Shown here: one piece after another, positions 36,720 through 45,164 of the stretch | Layout: each line of letters starts with the position of its first letter | How positions within the stretch are numbered: position 1 is the first letter of the stretch | Assembly: GCA_002713145.1 (NCBI GenBank) | Contig: PAVS01000001.1 | Span: 311,632-375,631, forward strand | Direction: 5' to 3' | DNA from: Halobacteriovoraceae bacterium | Lineage (GTDB): Bacteria > Bdellovibrionota > Bacteriovoracia > Bacteriovoracales > Bacteriovoracaceae | Length of the DNA stretch: 64,000 nucleotides | The notes under the pieces: model-generated | What the model was told of the DNA's origin: nothing | Seen by the model: only the letters and a program-made list of their open reading frames with translations | The model's database searches: none | Translations under genes and position numbers: made by a program

Positions 36720-37523
36720 TTAATTAGCAGCTAGCTTATCGCCGAATATACTTACTTGGCTTTTAAATTTCCTCTTACTATTACGAAGAAGATATTTTGG
36801 AAGACTTAAAAGAGAGATCTTTCCAATTTGTAGGACTTCATCTCCACGCTCAAAGTTTAAAATACCTTTATAGTAATTCGTGATGTCTCGATTACGGTGG
36901 TAATACTTCGTATCAGCTTCACTTTTCTCAAAGACAGAATCGGAAACACTTCCTTCAAATACAAATGTTTCAGAATTAAATTTCGCATCATAATTAATAG
37001 CAATCGCTGAACGATGAGATTTTGAAATCCCTTGTGCAATTTTTAAATGAGTCGGACTCGGAGCTTTTTTACCAAACGGAGAAGGGTATATATCTTCAAA
37101 ATAAAGCGCTACATTTCCAAGACTTGAAAGAACGCAAGCGCAGTTTGTGATCCAAACTCCATTAATCGGGGACTCCATAAGAAGATATTTTACTAAAAGT
37201 TTATTCATTAGTTTATGCGTAAGTTTTTTTCCTCGAGCGATAGGATCAACACAAGTAAGACCAAGGTGAAGGGCCGTGCCTATAGATTCGATATCAAGAA
37301 CAAGTGAAGAGCAAAATCCAACTAATTTCCCTTCAGCATTTCTAGCGGTACAAATAATAGCTCTTTGAAATTCATCACGTTTTCCCGTCAGAACTTGATA
37401 GTAAGGGATATCATCAAAACACTTGGAGCTGACATCTCTTAGCTCTTCTGTTAATTTAGCTAGCTCATCTTTGCTAAGGTAAATACCTGGATAAACTAAA
37501 ACGTCGTACTTAATTGCGCTCAT
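36720..37523 (-). CDS. GNAT-like acyltransferase
   Basis: A 267-residue protein. The central part GFCSSLVLDIESIGTALHLGLTCVDPIARGKKLTHKLMNKLL resembles the GNAT acyl-CoA-binding strand and loop (x-x-h-h-V-x-x-x-x-x-R-G-x-G-x-x); here RGKKLTHKL is a weak version of the pyrophosphate loop. The rest lacks a match. The ATG at 37523 has AAGGAG 5 bases upstream. It is upstream of plsC and may work on the same lipid or protein pathway. Family tentative. Confidence 0.6.
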   Translation of the reverse strand: MSAIKYDVLVYPGIYLSKDELAKLTEELRDVSSKCFDDIPYYQVLTGKRDEFQRAIICTARNAEGKLVGFCSSLVLDIESIGTALHLGLTCVDPIARGKKLTHKLMNKLLVKYLLMESPINGVWITNCACVLSSLGNVALYFEDIYPSPFGKKAPSPTHLKIAQGISKSHRSAIAINYDAKFNSETFVFEGSVSDSVFEKSEADTKYYHRNRDITNYYKGILNFERGDEVLQIGKISLLSLPKYLLRNSKRKFKSQVSIFGDKLAAN

Positions 37524-37607
37524 AAAGTCTCCTTGTGTCCCCTTTAGTATAGTCCCCAAATCTGTTTTTCGTATGTTAAAGTCCTATAAAGTTTTGTCAG
37601 GACCGCG

Positions 37608-38501
37608 TTAAGAAACGGTCACAGGGATAAACTGAAATTCTCCTGCCACATGAAGAAAGCGTTTATCAGTACTTATAAGTTTAATTCCGTATGTATTTGG
37701 CTTGGCCGACTCAGAAATATACAGATCTACCTCTGAACCTAAATAAACCGGCTTTATAAAACGCACATCGATCTCAGAGATCTCAAAACCCTGTGCTCTA
37801 AGCTTTTCAAAAACAATGGCAAAAAGACCAAACCCATGCATAATTGAGCCTCTAAGACCCATAAGCTTGGCTACGGCTTTACTCAAATGAATAGGGTTAA
37901 CATCTCCTGATAGATAGGCATAACTTTTAGCATCTTCTTTGGCGATAACCAGTCTCTCAACCAAACTTAACTCATCAGTCTTGATGGGTTGATGTGTTCC
38001 CTTCTTTTTTAAAGCTGATTTAGTATCCTTTAAAATCACAGCATAGATCTCAGAAATCAAAGCCTGTGAGTCAAGATGGGTACCAGTTGTCAGTCTTTGG
38101 CTTACTCTATATTTGGAATCCATATTCTGAATTTGATAGATCTCTGCTTTCGAGGTGAGACCTGAATTTCTTTTTAGTGGGGAGTTGATTATCATCTTTA
38201 CCCCTTGATTGAGAACTTTATGTAGGGGAAGATTTAGTGATTTTCCAAGTTCATATAGTTGGGGGTAGGTCCAAAGGGGAAATAGATGCGGAGCAATTTC
38301 ACCTTCGTAATAAGATTCACAGTCGAGCCATTTGTGATAACGATCCACAAGTTTTGGATTGGGAATCACATTACTATATTCACTTTTTAAAAGATGTTCT
38401 TTTATTTCATGATTACCGTTTTTAATCGCTTTTAAAAGAATATTGGCCACTACATTAAGCATCGGGCCTTGATGTCTTAAAAGTGAAATGTCTGCGTGCA
38501 T
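37608..38501 (-). CDS. MaoC-like hotdog protein
   Basis: A 297-residue protein. The C-terminal part has the MaoC (R-specific enoyl-CoA hydratase) signature: YAYLSGDVNPIHLSKAVAKLMG (D-x-NPIH) and RGSIMHGFGLFA, with FIKPVYLGSEVDLYI following. This fold hydrates or binds enoyl-thioesters. The N-terminal 130 residues likely form a second, degenerate hotdog. The start ATG has AGGAG 6 bases upstream; an in-frame TTG at 38516 overlaps that site. It precedes the GNAT-plsC pair by 84 bases, and a lipid-modification role is inferred from context. Confidence 0.75.
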   Translation of the reverse strand: MHADISLLRHQGPMLNVVANILLKAIKNGNHEIKEHLLKSEYSNVIPNPKLVDRYHKWLDCESYYEGEIAPHLFPLWTYPQLYELGKSLNLPLHKVLNQGVKMIINSPLKRNSGLTSKAEIYQIQNMDSKYRVSQRLTTGTHLDSQALISEIYAVILKDTKSALKKKGTHQPIKTDELSLVERLVIAKEDAKSYAYLSGDVNPIHLSKAVAKLMGLRGSIMHGFGLFAIVFEKLRAQGFEISEIDVRFIKPVYLGSEVDLYISESAKPNTYGIKLISTDKRFLHVAGEFQFIPVTVS

Positions 38502-38669
38502 GTGTGTCTCCTGCAAAAAACTAATTTAAAAATTTCCCTCAATTTACATTGCATTGCTTTGACTTTCCTTAACTTCCGTTAAATTTACAGGGAGTGAAAA
38601 AACTTTTTACACTTAAGATAACGCATTGAATTTATTGATATTTAGTGCCTAAAGAGCTAAGTTCTACCT

Positions 38670-39671
38670 ATGAAAGAATATCTCTATAACCAATTAAGCC
38701 GAGTTTTATTTATACTTTTACTTCTCTCTTTTTTCGCCTCTTGTGCAAGTAAGCAGCTGACTATTATTGCTCATCGAGGTGCCTCTGGATACCTACCGGA
38801 ACATACTTTAGAGAGCGCGGCTCTAGCGCATAGTTTTGGAGTAGATTATATAGAGCCGGATATAGTTCTTACTAGAGATAGCGTACCTGTCATTTTGCAT
38901 AATATTCATTTAGACCAAACGACAAATGTGGCGCGGTTATTTCCAAGAAGGAAAAGAGTCGATGGAAGATATTATGTTATAGACTTTACACTTGATGAAA
39001 TTAAAAAATTGTCGGCAATGGATTCAATAGATCCGAAAACGCAAAAACTGAGTTACCCGCCAAGATTTCCTTATGGGAAAAGCCAATTTAGAGTTCCTAC
39101 ACTGGTTGAATTTATAGAGCTGATTCAAGGACTAAATAAAACAAGAGGCACGAATATCGGCATCTATCCAGAACTGAAAGCTCCCGAGTTTCATATGAGT
39201 GAAGGAAAAGACATTGCAAAGATTGTTCTTCCTGTGCTTGAAAAATATGGATACAACCAAGCTTCTGCCAATATTTTTCTTCAATGTTTTCACCCTCCAA
39301 CTTTAAGAAGGATGCGAGAGGATCTTGGCGCCAAGATGCCCATGGTTGCCCTGCTAGCGGAAAACTCTTGGAAGGAGAGTTCTGTGGACTATGAGTATTA
39401 TAAAAGCCGGAAAGGACTTGAGGAGATATCCCAATATGCTCAAGGGGTAGGTCCTTGGTTAGGACAATTAGTGGATAAAGCTGGTAAGCCGAATGGGCTT
39501 GTTAAGAATGCTCATGCCTTGGGACTTAAAGTTCATCCCTATACACATCGTTCAGATAATCTGCCTCTAGGATTTAAAACTGACCAAGAGTTCTTTAAGT
39601 TTCTAAAGAATTCTTTAGAAGTTGACGGTATTTTTAGCGATTTCTCTGATCGAGCCAAACTCTATAGATAG
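38670..39671 (+). CDS. Lipoprotein glycerophosphodiester phosphodiesterase
   Basis: A 333-residue GlpQ-type protein. N-terminal LLLLSFFASCASK has lipobox FASC. The enzyme part has HRGASGYLPEHT (catalytic His), YIEPDIVLTRDSVPVILHN (metal-binding E-x-D and second His) and YPELKAP, and ends VDGIFSDFSD. It hydrolyses glycerophosphodiesters to glycerol-3-phosphate plus alcohol, using calcium. Anchored at the envelope, it would salvage phospholipid breakdown products, perhaps of prey origin. All catalytic positions are intact. Confidence 0.9.
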   Translation: MKEYLYNQLSRVLFILLLLSFFASCASKQLTIIAHRGASGYLPEHTLESAALAHSFGVDYIEPDIVLTRDSVPVILHNIHLDQTTNVARLFPRRKRVDGRYYVIDFTLDEIKKLSAMDSIDPKTQKLSYPPRFPYGKSQFRVPTLVEFIELIQGLNKTRGTNIGIYPELKAPEFHMSEGKDIAKIVLPVLEKYGYNQASANIFLQCFHPPTLRRMREDLGAKMPMVALLAENSWKESSVDYEYYKSRKGLEEISQYAQGVGPWLGQLVDKAGKPNGLVKNAHALGLKVHPYTHRSDNLPLGFKTDQEFFKFLKNSLEVDGIFSDFSDRAKLYR

Positions 39672-39761
39672 CTTTTCGCTGAGAATTTTTTACACGAGGT
39701 ATTGGGGTCCATCCATTTTTCTTGTTTAATCTGACTCTAATAAAAAATGCGAGGAATCAAA

Positions 39762-40493
39762 ATGAAAACTATGAGAAACCTTTTCTTGGGGCTAATTGTC
39801 GTTCAATTCTCCCAGGCTAATGCATGTGTAGATTTAAATAATAATGATGAGACTCTTACGGTTTGTACCGGAGACAATGCAATCGTTGCCAATATGAGAA
39901 CTGCTGAGAGTGGTGACGGAGTGGTTGTAGGTGTAAATCCTAGAACGAGAAAAATTTCTGTGGACTTCACAAACGGATCAAGTCGATTTGGTGGAATTGG
40001 TACTTACAATTTCTATGAGGCCACTTTTGGAAATGGATGTTATGGAGGAGCCTGTGTTGGAGATAAAGGTATAAGACAAAATGGAAACAGAGTTGAAAGT
40101 GGAGATGGTATAATCGTAGGAATCAACCCAATTACCGAAAAGGTATCTATTAATTTTAGCCACGGAACCAGTAGGTTCAAAGGAATAGGGACCTATGACT
40201 TAGATGAGATTACCATTGGAAAGGGATGTTTTGCCGGAGTTTGTGTTGGTGATCGAGCCGTACGTGAAAATGGAAATGCTGTTGAAAGTGGAGATGGTGT
40301 GGTCGTAGGAATTAATCCTTCCACCGGAAGAGTGGCCATTGATTTTAATCAAGGAACCAGTCGATTCAGAGGAATTGGAACCTATTATGTTGATTCAATT
40401 ACTGTTGGTAGTTATTGTGTTGAATATGGTCCTGAATCAACTGCTAGATATACGATGAATAAATTTGAATTTTACGAAAACTTTTCAAAATAG
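39762..40493 (+). CDS. Secreted three-repeat protein
   Basis: A 243-residue protein with signal peptide ending near FSQANA-C. It holds three tandem repeats of about 57 residues. The repeat core is G-x-C-V/T-G-D-x-A/G-[IV]-x-x-N (for example CVGDKGIRQNGN, CVGDRAVRENGN), then VESGDG[IV][IV]VGINP, then a segment ending SRFxGIGTY. Each repeat has a Cys pair such as GNGCYGGACVGD. The ATG at 39762 has AGGA 7 bases upstream; 39747 lacks one. No family is recognised. The repeats suggest a beta-rich binding protein. Confidence 0.75.
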   Translation: MKTMRNLFLGLIVVQFSQANACVDLNNNDETLTVCTGDNAIVANMRTAESGDGVVVGVNPRTRKISVDFTNGSSRFGGIGTYNFYEATFGNGCYGGACVGDKGIRQNGNRVESGDGIIVGINPITEKVSINFSHGTSRFKGIGTYDLDEITIGKGCFAGVCVGDRAVRENGNAVESGDGVVVGINPSTGRVAIDFNQGTSRFRGIGTYYVDSITVGSYCVEYGPESTARYTMNKFEFYENFSK

Positions 40494-40507
40494 GTTTTGA
40501 TTATTTA

Positions 40508-40541
40508 GGCCTCTTCTTGATTAAAAGCTTGAGGAGGCTTA
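40508..40541 (+). terminator. Candidate terminator after the repeat-protein gene
   Basis: GCCTCTTC (40510-40517) and GAGGAGGC (40532-40539) pair with one G-T wobble, followed by TTATT. The T-run is weak. Confidence 0.45.
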
Positions 40542-40630
40542 TTCCTGAGTCATTTGATAATAAACCTGCCAAAATTTATTCTCATGAACCTCGATGAAAT
40601 TGCCTGATTTCAAGAACTTAATCTATTTTC

Positions 40631-40659
40631 TTAAGAAAAGCTTCCTCTAGTGCGATAAT
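40631..40659 (+). promoter_or_regulatory. Candidate promoter of the FHA-stator operon
   Basis: TTAAGA (40631-40636), a 17-base spacer and GATAAT (40654-40659), 22 bases before the FHA gene. The -10 matches 5 of 6 and the -35 4 of 6 consensus positions. Confidence 0.4.
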
Positions 40660-40681
40660 ATACATAGAGGAGCACAATTTT

Positions 40682-41101
40682 ATGATGACCACTGAGACAT
40701 TTCAATTTACTGTCGGCAGTTCTCATGGATGTGAGGTTATGATTAATAGTCCCACAGTCAGTAGAGCTCATCTAAAAGTTTATTATTCTGGAGATAGTAT
40801 TTTGGTCGAAGATCTCAATTCCAGTAATGGAACCTTTGTTCAGCATGAGGGAGAGTTCAAAAGAATAAAAAGTGCCAAGATTAAGCCGGAGACCCAAATT
40901 CGTTTGGGAAGTGACCTCGAACCAATTGCTATAAAGGATATTATAGAACGTTATCACCAAGCTCAGGAGAAAGATAAAAAAGATATTATAAAAAGAATCA
41001 AGTCTGGTGGACTCAAAAGATGTTATGACTGTGGAACCGTTTTAAGTAAAGAGAAGATTCATTGTCAGTGCTGTGGAGCGATCTTTGAAGAAGTTTCTTA
41101 A
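40682..41101 (+). CDS. FHA-domain protein with C-terminal zinc ribbon
   Basis: A 139-residue protein. Residues 1-85 are a forkhead-associated domain: VGSSHGCEVMINSPTVSRAHLKVYY (with the conserved Ser-Arg-x-His loop) and DLNSSNGTFV. FHA domains bind phosphothreonine. Residues 115-139 hold CYDCGTVL and CQCCGAIF, a four-Cys zinc ribbon. It is the first gene of a tight operon with ExbB/MotA-like and OmpA/MotB-like genes and overlaps the next by 17 bases. It may link a stator-like machine to Thr phosphorylation; no kinase is near. Confidence 0.82.
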   Translation: MMTTETFQFTVGSSHGCEVMINSPTVSRAHLKVYYSGDSILVEDLNSSNGTFVQHEGEFKRIKSAKIKPETQIRLGSDLEPIAIKDIIERYHQAQEKDKKDIIKRIKSGGLKRCYDCGTVLSKEKIHCQCCGAIFEEVS

Positions 41102-41846
41102 TTCAAAAGCTACATTTCTCACTTTATTTGTAAGTATCCTAGGTTGTTTGATCGTCAATATTGTCTTTACCTTTACTCCAGAGTTTTGGTCTATGATGTT
41201 TATCGGCAAAAGAAGTCTCGTACAGGGGCTAACTTTTCAAGATGTGATGTGGGCGATCTTTTTTATCGGTTTGATGCAGGTCTATTATCACAGACGAGAT
41301 ATTGGAAAACTTTCCCATTATAGTACTAAATCTTATCTCCCGAGAGGATTTGAAGTCATTATCGGAGATGATGAGTTAACCGAAGTCATAAGAAAAGTTC
41401 GCGAGGATTCAAATTCACCCATGGGAGTCCTTCCTTATATGATCATGCAAATTGCTTTGCAATTTAGGACCAATAATTCTATCTCAATAACGTCTGATTT
41501 TTTATCTAAACAATTAGAGCTGTCTTTGCACTCCGTTGAATTAAGATACAATCAGTTAAAGTATATTATTTGGCTAATCCCTTCTTTAGGCTTTATGGGA
41601 ACAGTATATGGAATTGGGCTTGCCGTTTCTCAATTAGGTGAAGGATCTCTAGATGATCCGGCCCTCCTTACCAAAATGGCCGCAAGCTTAGGAATTGCTT
41701 TTAATACAACACTTCTTGCTCTTGTTTTATCAGTCATATTACAGTTTTTTACTCAACACTTCGAGGCAGAAGAAGAAGACCTTATTAACTCTTTTGGAAA
41801 AGAGATCATGGATAACCTTATCAATAAGTTAGTCGAGAAGAGGTAG
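41085..41846 (+). CDS. ExbB/MotA-type proton-channel subunit
   Basis: A 253-residue integral membrane protein with about four hydrophobic helices: ATFLTLFVSILGCLIVNIVF near 10, the DVMWAIFFIGLMQVYY segment near 55, and a pair from about 160 to 220. The signature IIWLIPSLGFMGTVYGIGLAVSQLGE (the conserved P-x-x-G-x-x-G-T-V-x-G of MotA/TolQ/ExbB) is clear, and the end is a charged cytoplasmic tail. TTG at 41085 is chosen, with GGAG 6 bases upstream; a GTG at 41073 is also possible. It pairs with the next gene as a stator. Confidence 0.85.
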   Translation: MKKFLNSKATFLTLFVSILGCLIVNIVFTFTPEFWSMMFIGKRSLVQGLTFQDVMWAIFFIGLMQVYYHRRDIGKLSHYSTKSYLPRGFEVIIGDDELTEVIRKVREDSNSPMGVLPYMIMQIALQFRTNNSISITSDFLSKQLELSLHSVELRYNQLKYIIWLIPSLGFMGTVYGIGLAVSQLGEGSLDDPALLTKMAASLGIAFNTTLLALVLSVILQFFTQHFEAEEEDLINSFGKEIMDNLINKLVEKR

Positions 41847-41869
41847 AGCATGCGGGAGAAAAGGTAAGC

Positions 41870-42802
41870 ATGCGAGCAAAGAAATCCAGAGAAGTTAACA
41901 TATTCTCAGCTTCTGTCGTTGACCTTTTTGCCTCTGGACTTGGAGTCTTTCTCATCGTATCTATACTCGCTTTAGTCAATCAGAAAAAGGAAACCTCTAG
42001 AGCTCTTGAGGGGGGAAAAAATGGTACGATCATTAAAACGCCTCAAGAAGAAAAGGGTGTTGGTGAACAGCAGAATTATGCGAAGGCAGATGATCCACTG
42101 GTAAGTGAGCTTAAAAAAATGGTGGAAAAACTAGAAGTAAAGCTTGAGAAAAAAAACAGAGAAGCTGCAGAACTTAAACAGGCCCTCCTTTTAGAAAAAA
42201 CAAAAGTAGAACCTGAAGTCGATCAAGAGAATAAATTTGAATTAGAGATTACCAAAAGAAAGAATAAGGAACTTGAGCGCAAACTTGAAAAGGTTGAAGC
42301 AGAGAATGCAAAAGAATTGAAAGATTTCGAAAAAAAGGTTGTACAGCTTCAGCAAGCTTTGGCCAACCAATCAAAAGCTGCAAAATCTGGAGAAAAAGGT
42401 GTCGCTGAGAGTTTCTCAGACTTCCAAATAGGATCACGTATTAAGCTTCAAAATGTTCATTTTTATCCTGGAACAGAGAAAGCGATTGAACCTTATTCCA
42501 GTCGAGAAGTTTCAGACCTCGCAAATTTTTTGAGACAAAATCCTATCGTTACGATTGAAATATCCGGCCATATTTATGAGACTAAGAAAGCTATCGAAAG
42601 TGGGAAGGCGGACGATGAATATAATTTATCTGGTCGAAGAGCTAATTATGTTTGTGAGAAACTAGAAGAATTTGGTATCTCTAGAAAAAGACTTCGTTGT
42701 GTTGGTTATGGAGCAACCAGACCTTTATATTTAACTGATGATCAGTACTCTGAAGAAGCGCAATTAAATCGGAGAGTTGAAGTTGAGATCCTTACCAAAT
42801 AA
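41870..42802 (+). CDS. MotB/ZorB-like stator subunit with OmpA domain
   Basis: A 310-residue protein. After a short basic head, SASVVDLFASGLGVFLIVSIL is a single membrane helix starting with Asp18, the place of the proton-carrying Asp in MotB, ExbD and ZorB. Residues about 70-165 are a Lys/Glu coiled coil, and residues about 190-310 an OmpA-like peptidoglycan-binding domain (VTIEISGHIYE, DDEYNLSGRRANYV, YGATRPLY, LNRRVEVEI). The two-gene pair thus looks like a rotary stator anchored to the wall. It overlaps the AlkB-like gene by 20 bases. Confidence 0.85.
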   Translation: MRAKKSREVNIFSASVVDLFASGLGVFLIVSILALVNQKKETSRALEGGKNGTIIKTPQEEKGVGEQQNYAKADDPLVSELKKMVEKLEVKLEKKNREAAELKQALLLEKTKVEPEVDQENKFELEITKRKNKELERKLEKVEAENAKELKDFEKKVVQLQQALANQSKAAKSGEKGVAESFSDFQIGSRIKLQNVHFYPGTEKAIEPYSSREVSDLANFLRQNPIVTIEISGHIYETKKAIESGKADDEYNLSGRRANYVCEKLEEFGISRKRLRCVGYGATRPLYLTDDQYSEEAQLNRRVEVEILTK

Positions 42803-43367
42803 TCTTCTTCCCTATGACGGTGAAGTTTACCTGTTTGAAAATCTTTTTACTTCCCAGAAGTCTGATCAAATCACAAAAAATATTTTAAGCGAGGTCAGTT
42901 GGCGGGATGATAAAATTACTATGTTTGGTAAGACCTATCCGCAAGCGAGAAAAGTCGCTTTTCATGGTGACCCTGGAGTGGATTATATCTATACGAGAAT
43001 AAAGATGATCTCCCCTGGTTGGACGCCACAACTTAAAAAGCTTAATATTTGGCTGAGAAAAGAGTTCCAGCTCGACTTTAATACGGCCCTGGTGAATTAT
43101 TACCGAGATGGTAGGGATCATATGTCTTGGCATCGTGATGATGAACCTGAATTAAAACTAAACCCTACGATAGCTTCACTTAATTTTGGTGCTTCAAGAG
43201 ATTTCTTTTTCCGACATAATGAGGGGGAAAAAGTGGCATTAAATTTAAAACAAGGTGATCTGTTAGTGATGAAAGGACAGACGCAAACTTTTTGGAAACA
43301 CTCACTTCCTAAACGTCTTAAATTAAAAGAGCCAAGGCTTAATATTACTTTTCGAAAGATTTATTGA
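42783..43367 (+). CDS. AlkB-family 2OG-Fe(II) dioxygenase
   Basis: A 194-residue AlkB-like dioxygenase that oxidatively removes alkyl groups from DNA or RNA bases. It has YYRDGRDHMSWHRDDE (H-x-D iron motif), TFWKHSLP (distal His) and the 2OG-binding Arg region PRLNITFR. FGKTYPQARKVAFHGD is the substrate loop of the ALKBH2/AlkB-like group. TTG at 42783 has GGAG 8 bases upstream; an in-frame TTG at 42777 lies too close. Its end overlaps the convergent heptosyltransferase by 23 bases. Coupling to a stator operon looks incidental. Confidence 0.88.
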   Translation: MRSLPNNLLPYDGEVYLFENLFTSQKSDQITKNILSEVSWRDDKITMFGKTYPQARKVAFHGDPGVDYIYTRIKMISPGWTPQLKKLNIWLRKEFQLDFNTALVNYYRDGRDHMSWHRDDEPELKLNPTIASLNFGASRDFFFRHNEGEKVALNLKQGDLLVMKGQTQTFWKHSLPKRLKLKEPRLNITFRKIY

Positions 43368-44352
43368 GCACTTCTTCAACGCTTATATCATCAGAGCACT
43401 TAAAGTGACCAAGAGGACAGGAGGCTTTACCATGTAATCCGCAAGGCATACAGTCAAGACGCTCTCTTTGGATGAGACAACTATCAATACTTAAGGGCGT
43501 GTAGCCAAAGTCTGGAACGGTAGAGCAAAAAATGGCGGTGGTTTTCGCGTTAACACTACTAGCAAGGTGTAATGGAGCTGAGTCATTAACAAAAACCCTT
43601 TGTGAGGTTTTCATTAATAATGCTGATTCTACTAAACTGAGTTTTCCTGCGAGATTAATAGTGCCTTCTCCTAGACCTTCTAAATATTCACGATCGTCAG
43701 GACCACCAATGAGTATGACTTTACCTTTGTTTTTTAGTTTATCAATAAGCTCGATCCACTTCGATCTTTGCCATTGTTTGGTAAACCACACAGAGGACGG
43801 CGCTAAGACAAAATAAGGGGAATTAATATTAAGTGATTGAATTTTTTCTTTTTGAGATTGATTGAAGTAGAGCTTAGGAGGGATTTCTTTAGCCGGTGGT
43901 ATCGGATCATTTGTGAGCCCGGATAGTAATTGATGATTTCTTTGAACTTCATGAAAATATCCATCACGAGTTTGATGAGGTATCTTGTGAATAATCTTCT
44001 TCGTGAAAAATCTTGAAAGTGGATTCGTGTGGAAGCCAATACGAACTCTTGCTCCAGATAAGGCTGTAAGTAGGCCAGCATTAAAGAATCTTTGAATATT
44101 CAAAACAGCATCATACTTAGTTTTTCTTATTTTAAATAGCAGCTTAATTAATCCTGCAACCTTCGCAGACTTTTTATTCCAAACCAGAACTTCATGGATT
44201 TGAGGATTATCCGCTAATAAAGTTTCATTTCCTGCTCGAAGAAGAAAGTCAATTTGGGCATTGGGATAGGCTAATTTGGTACTTTCTATTAAGCTTGTGG
44301 CCAGTACGACGTCACCTATAAAAGCTGTTTGGATGATGAGAATTTTATTCAT
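43345..44352 (-). CDS. waaF: LPS heptosyltransferase (WaaF-like)
   Basis: A 335-residue GT9 glycosyltransferase. The opening KILIIQTAFIGDVVLATSLI is family-typical, and the donor site has FVLAPSSVWFTKQW, VILIGGPDD and FVNDSAPLHLASS. A Cys-rich end (LDCMPCGLHGKASCPLGHFKC) also occurs in heptosyltransferases of this group. It adds ADP-heptose to the LPS inner core on the cytoplasmic membrane face. It is coupled by a 4-base overlap to the GT2 gene upstream; hldD at 58976 provides the donor. Which heptose position it fills is uncertain. Confidence 0.85.
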   Translation of the reverse strand: MNKILIIQTAFIGDVVLATSLIESTKLAYPNAQIDFLLRAGNETLLADNPQIHEVLVWNKKSAKVAGLIKLLFKIRKTKYDAVLNIQRFFNAGLLTALSGARVRIGFHTNPLSRFFTKKIIHKIPHQTRDGYFHEVQRNHQLLSGLTNDPIPPAKEIPPKLYFNQSQKEKIQSLNINSPYFVLAPSSVWFTKQWQRSKWIELIDKLKNKGKVILIGGPDDREYLEGLGEGTINLAGKLSLVESALLMKTSQRVFVNDSAPLHLASSVNAKTTAIFCSTVPDFGYTPLSIDSCLIQRERLDCMPCGLHGKASCPLGHFKCSDDISVEEVLNKSFEK

Positions 44353-45131
44353 TTTTTTAGTTTTGTGTCGAATTTCTCTCCAGCATGAAGTCTATAGACT
44401 TTCACGTTTCGAATAAACACATTCCAAGCACCCATACAGGAAATAATGAAACCAGCTTTTCCGTCTAAAAAACCTCGGTTGAGGATGTATCGTTTTAAAA
44501 AGGCAAAAAAAGGTTTGATCAACAAATGATAATAAGTTACTCGCTTGATTTTTTTGACGCGATCAAGTGCCGCCCAGGTTGTATATCGCATACCTTTGAG
44601 GAGGTGAGGTTCAAGACCTTTACCTGCATAAGTATCATGTTTGAGAGCGTGCTTTAGTTTTCCTACATCTCCTTGAGCAAGAATTTCAGCGTGCACGTGT
44701 TTGTCTTCGTAGCGACATTTTGACTTCCTAAAAAGTCTTATGACGGCATCACCCTTCCAGACATTATTTACCGATTGGTCCATAAAGTAATTGTCTCGTT
44801 TTATCCAGAAAGCGACTTCGTTGGGATTGGAGTTGATTTTACTTTTTATTTCATCAATTAGCTTTTGAGAGGTTCTCTCGTCTGCATCCAATAGAAAAAT
44901 CCAGTCATGGCTTGCTTGTGGAATAGTCCAATTCTTTTGAGCTGCAGAATGTTCGTATTCGTGCTGCAAAAGTTTTACTTGGGGGAATTGCTTAATTATT
45001 TCAAGGGTTGCATCGTTGGAAAATGAATCGACCACAATGATCTCATCTGCAAAAAGACAAGACTCGATAGCTCCCTTTATATTGTATTCCTCGTTATAAC
45101 AGGGAATGATTGCTGAAATTTTCTCACTCAT
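44349..45131 (-). CDS. Family 2 glycosyltransferase (LPS core type)
   Basis: A 260-residue GT-A enzyme with KISAIIPCYNEEYNIKGAIES, the nucleotide-sugar loop EIIVVDSFSNDAT and the metal motif DWIFLLDADER (DxD). The layout through HVHAEIL matches WaaE/KdtX-type beta-1,4-glucosyltransferases of the LPS core. It is coupled to the heptosyltransferase gene by ATGA. An LPS core role is inferred from both. Confidence 0.85.
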   Translation of the reverse strand: MSEKISAIIPCYNEEYNIKGAIESCLFADEIIVVDSFSNDATLEIIKQFPQVKLLQHEYEHSAAQKNWTIPQASHDWIFLLDADERTSQKLIDEIKSKINSNPNEVAFWIKRDNYFMDQSVNNVWKGDAVIRLFRKSKCRYEDKHVHAEILAQGDVGKLKHALKHDTYAGKGLEPHLLKGMRYTTWAALDRVKKIKRVTYYHLLIKPFFAFLKRYILNRGFLDGKAGFIISCMGAWNVFIRNVKVYRLHAGEKFDTKLKK

Positions 45132-45164
45132 CTGGTTATTATAGTTTTGCCATGTGCATTATGT

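Noticed and set aside
41085..42802. Full Zorya-like defence system
   Set aside because: The ZorA/ZorB-like pair is present in style, but no ZorC/ZorD/ZorE gene is near and the MotA-like protein lacks the long cytoplasmic tail.
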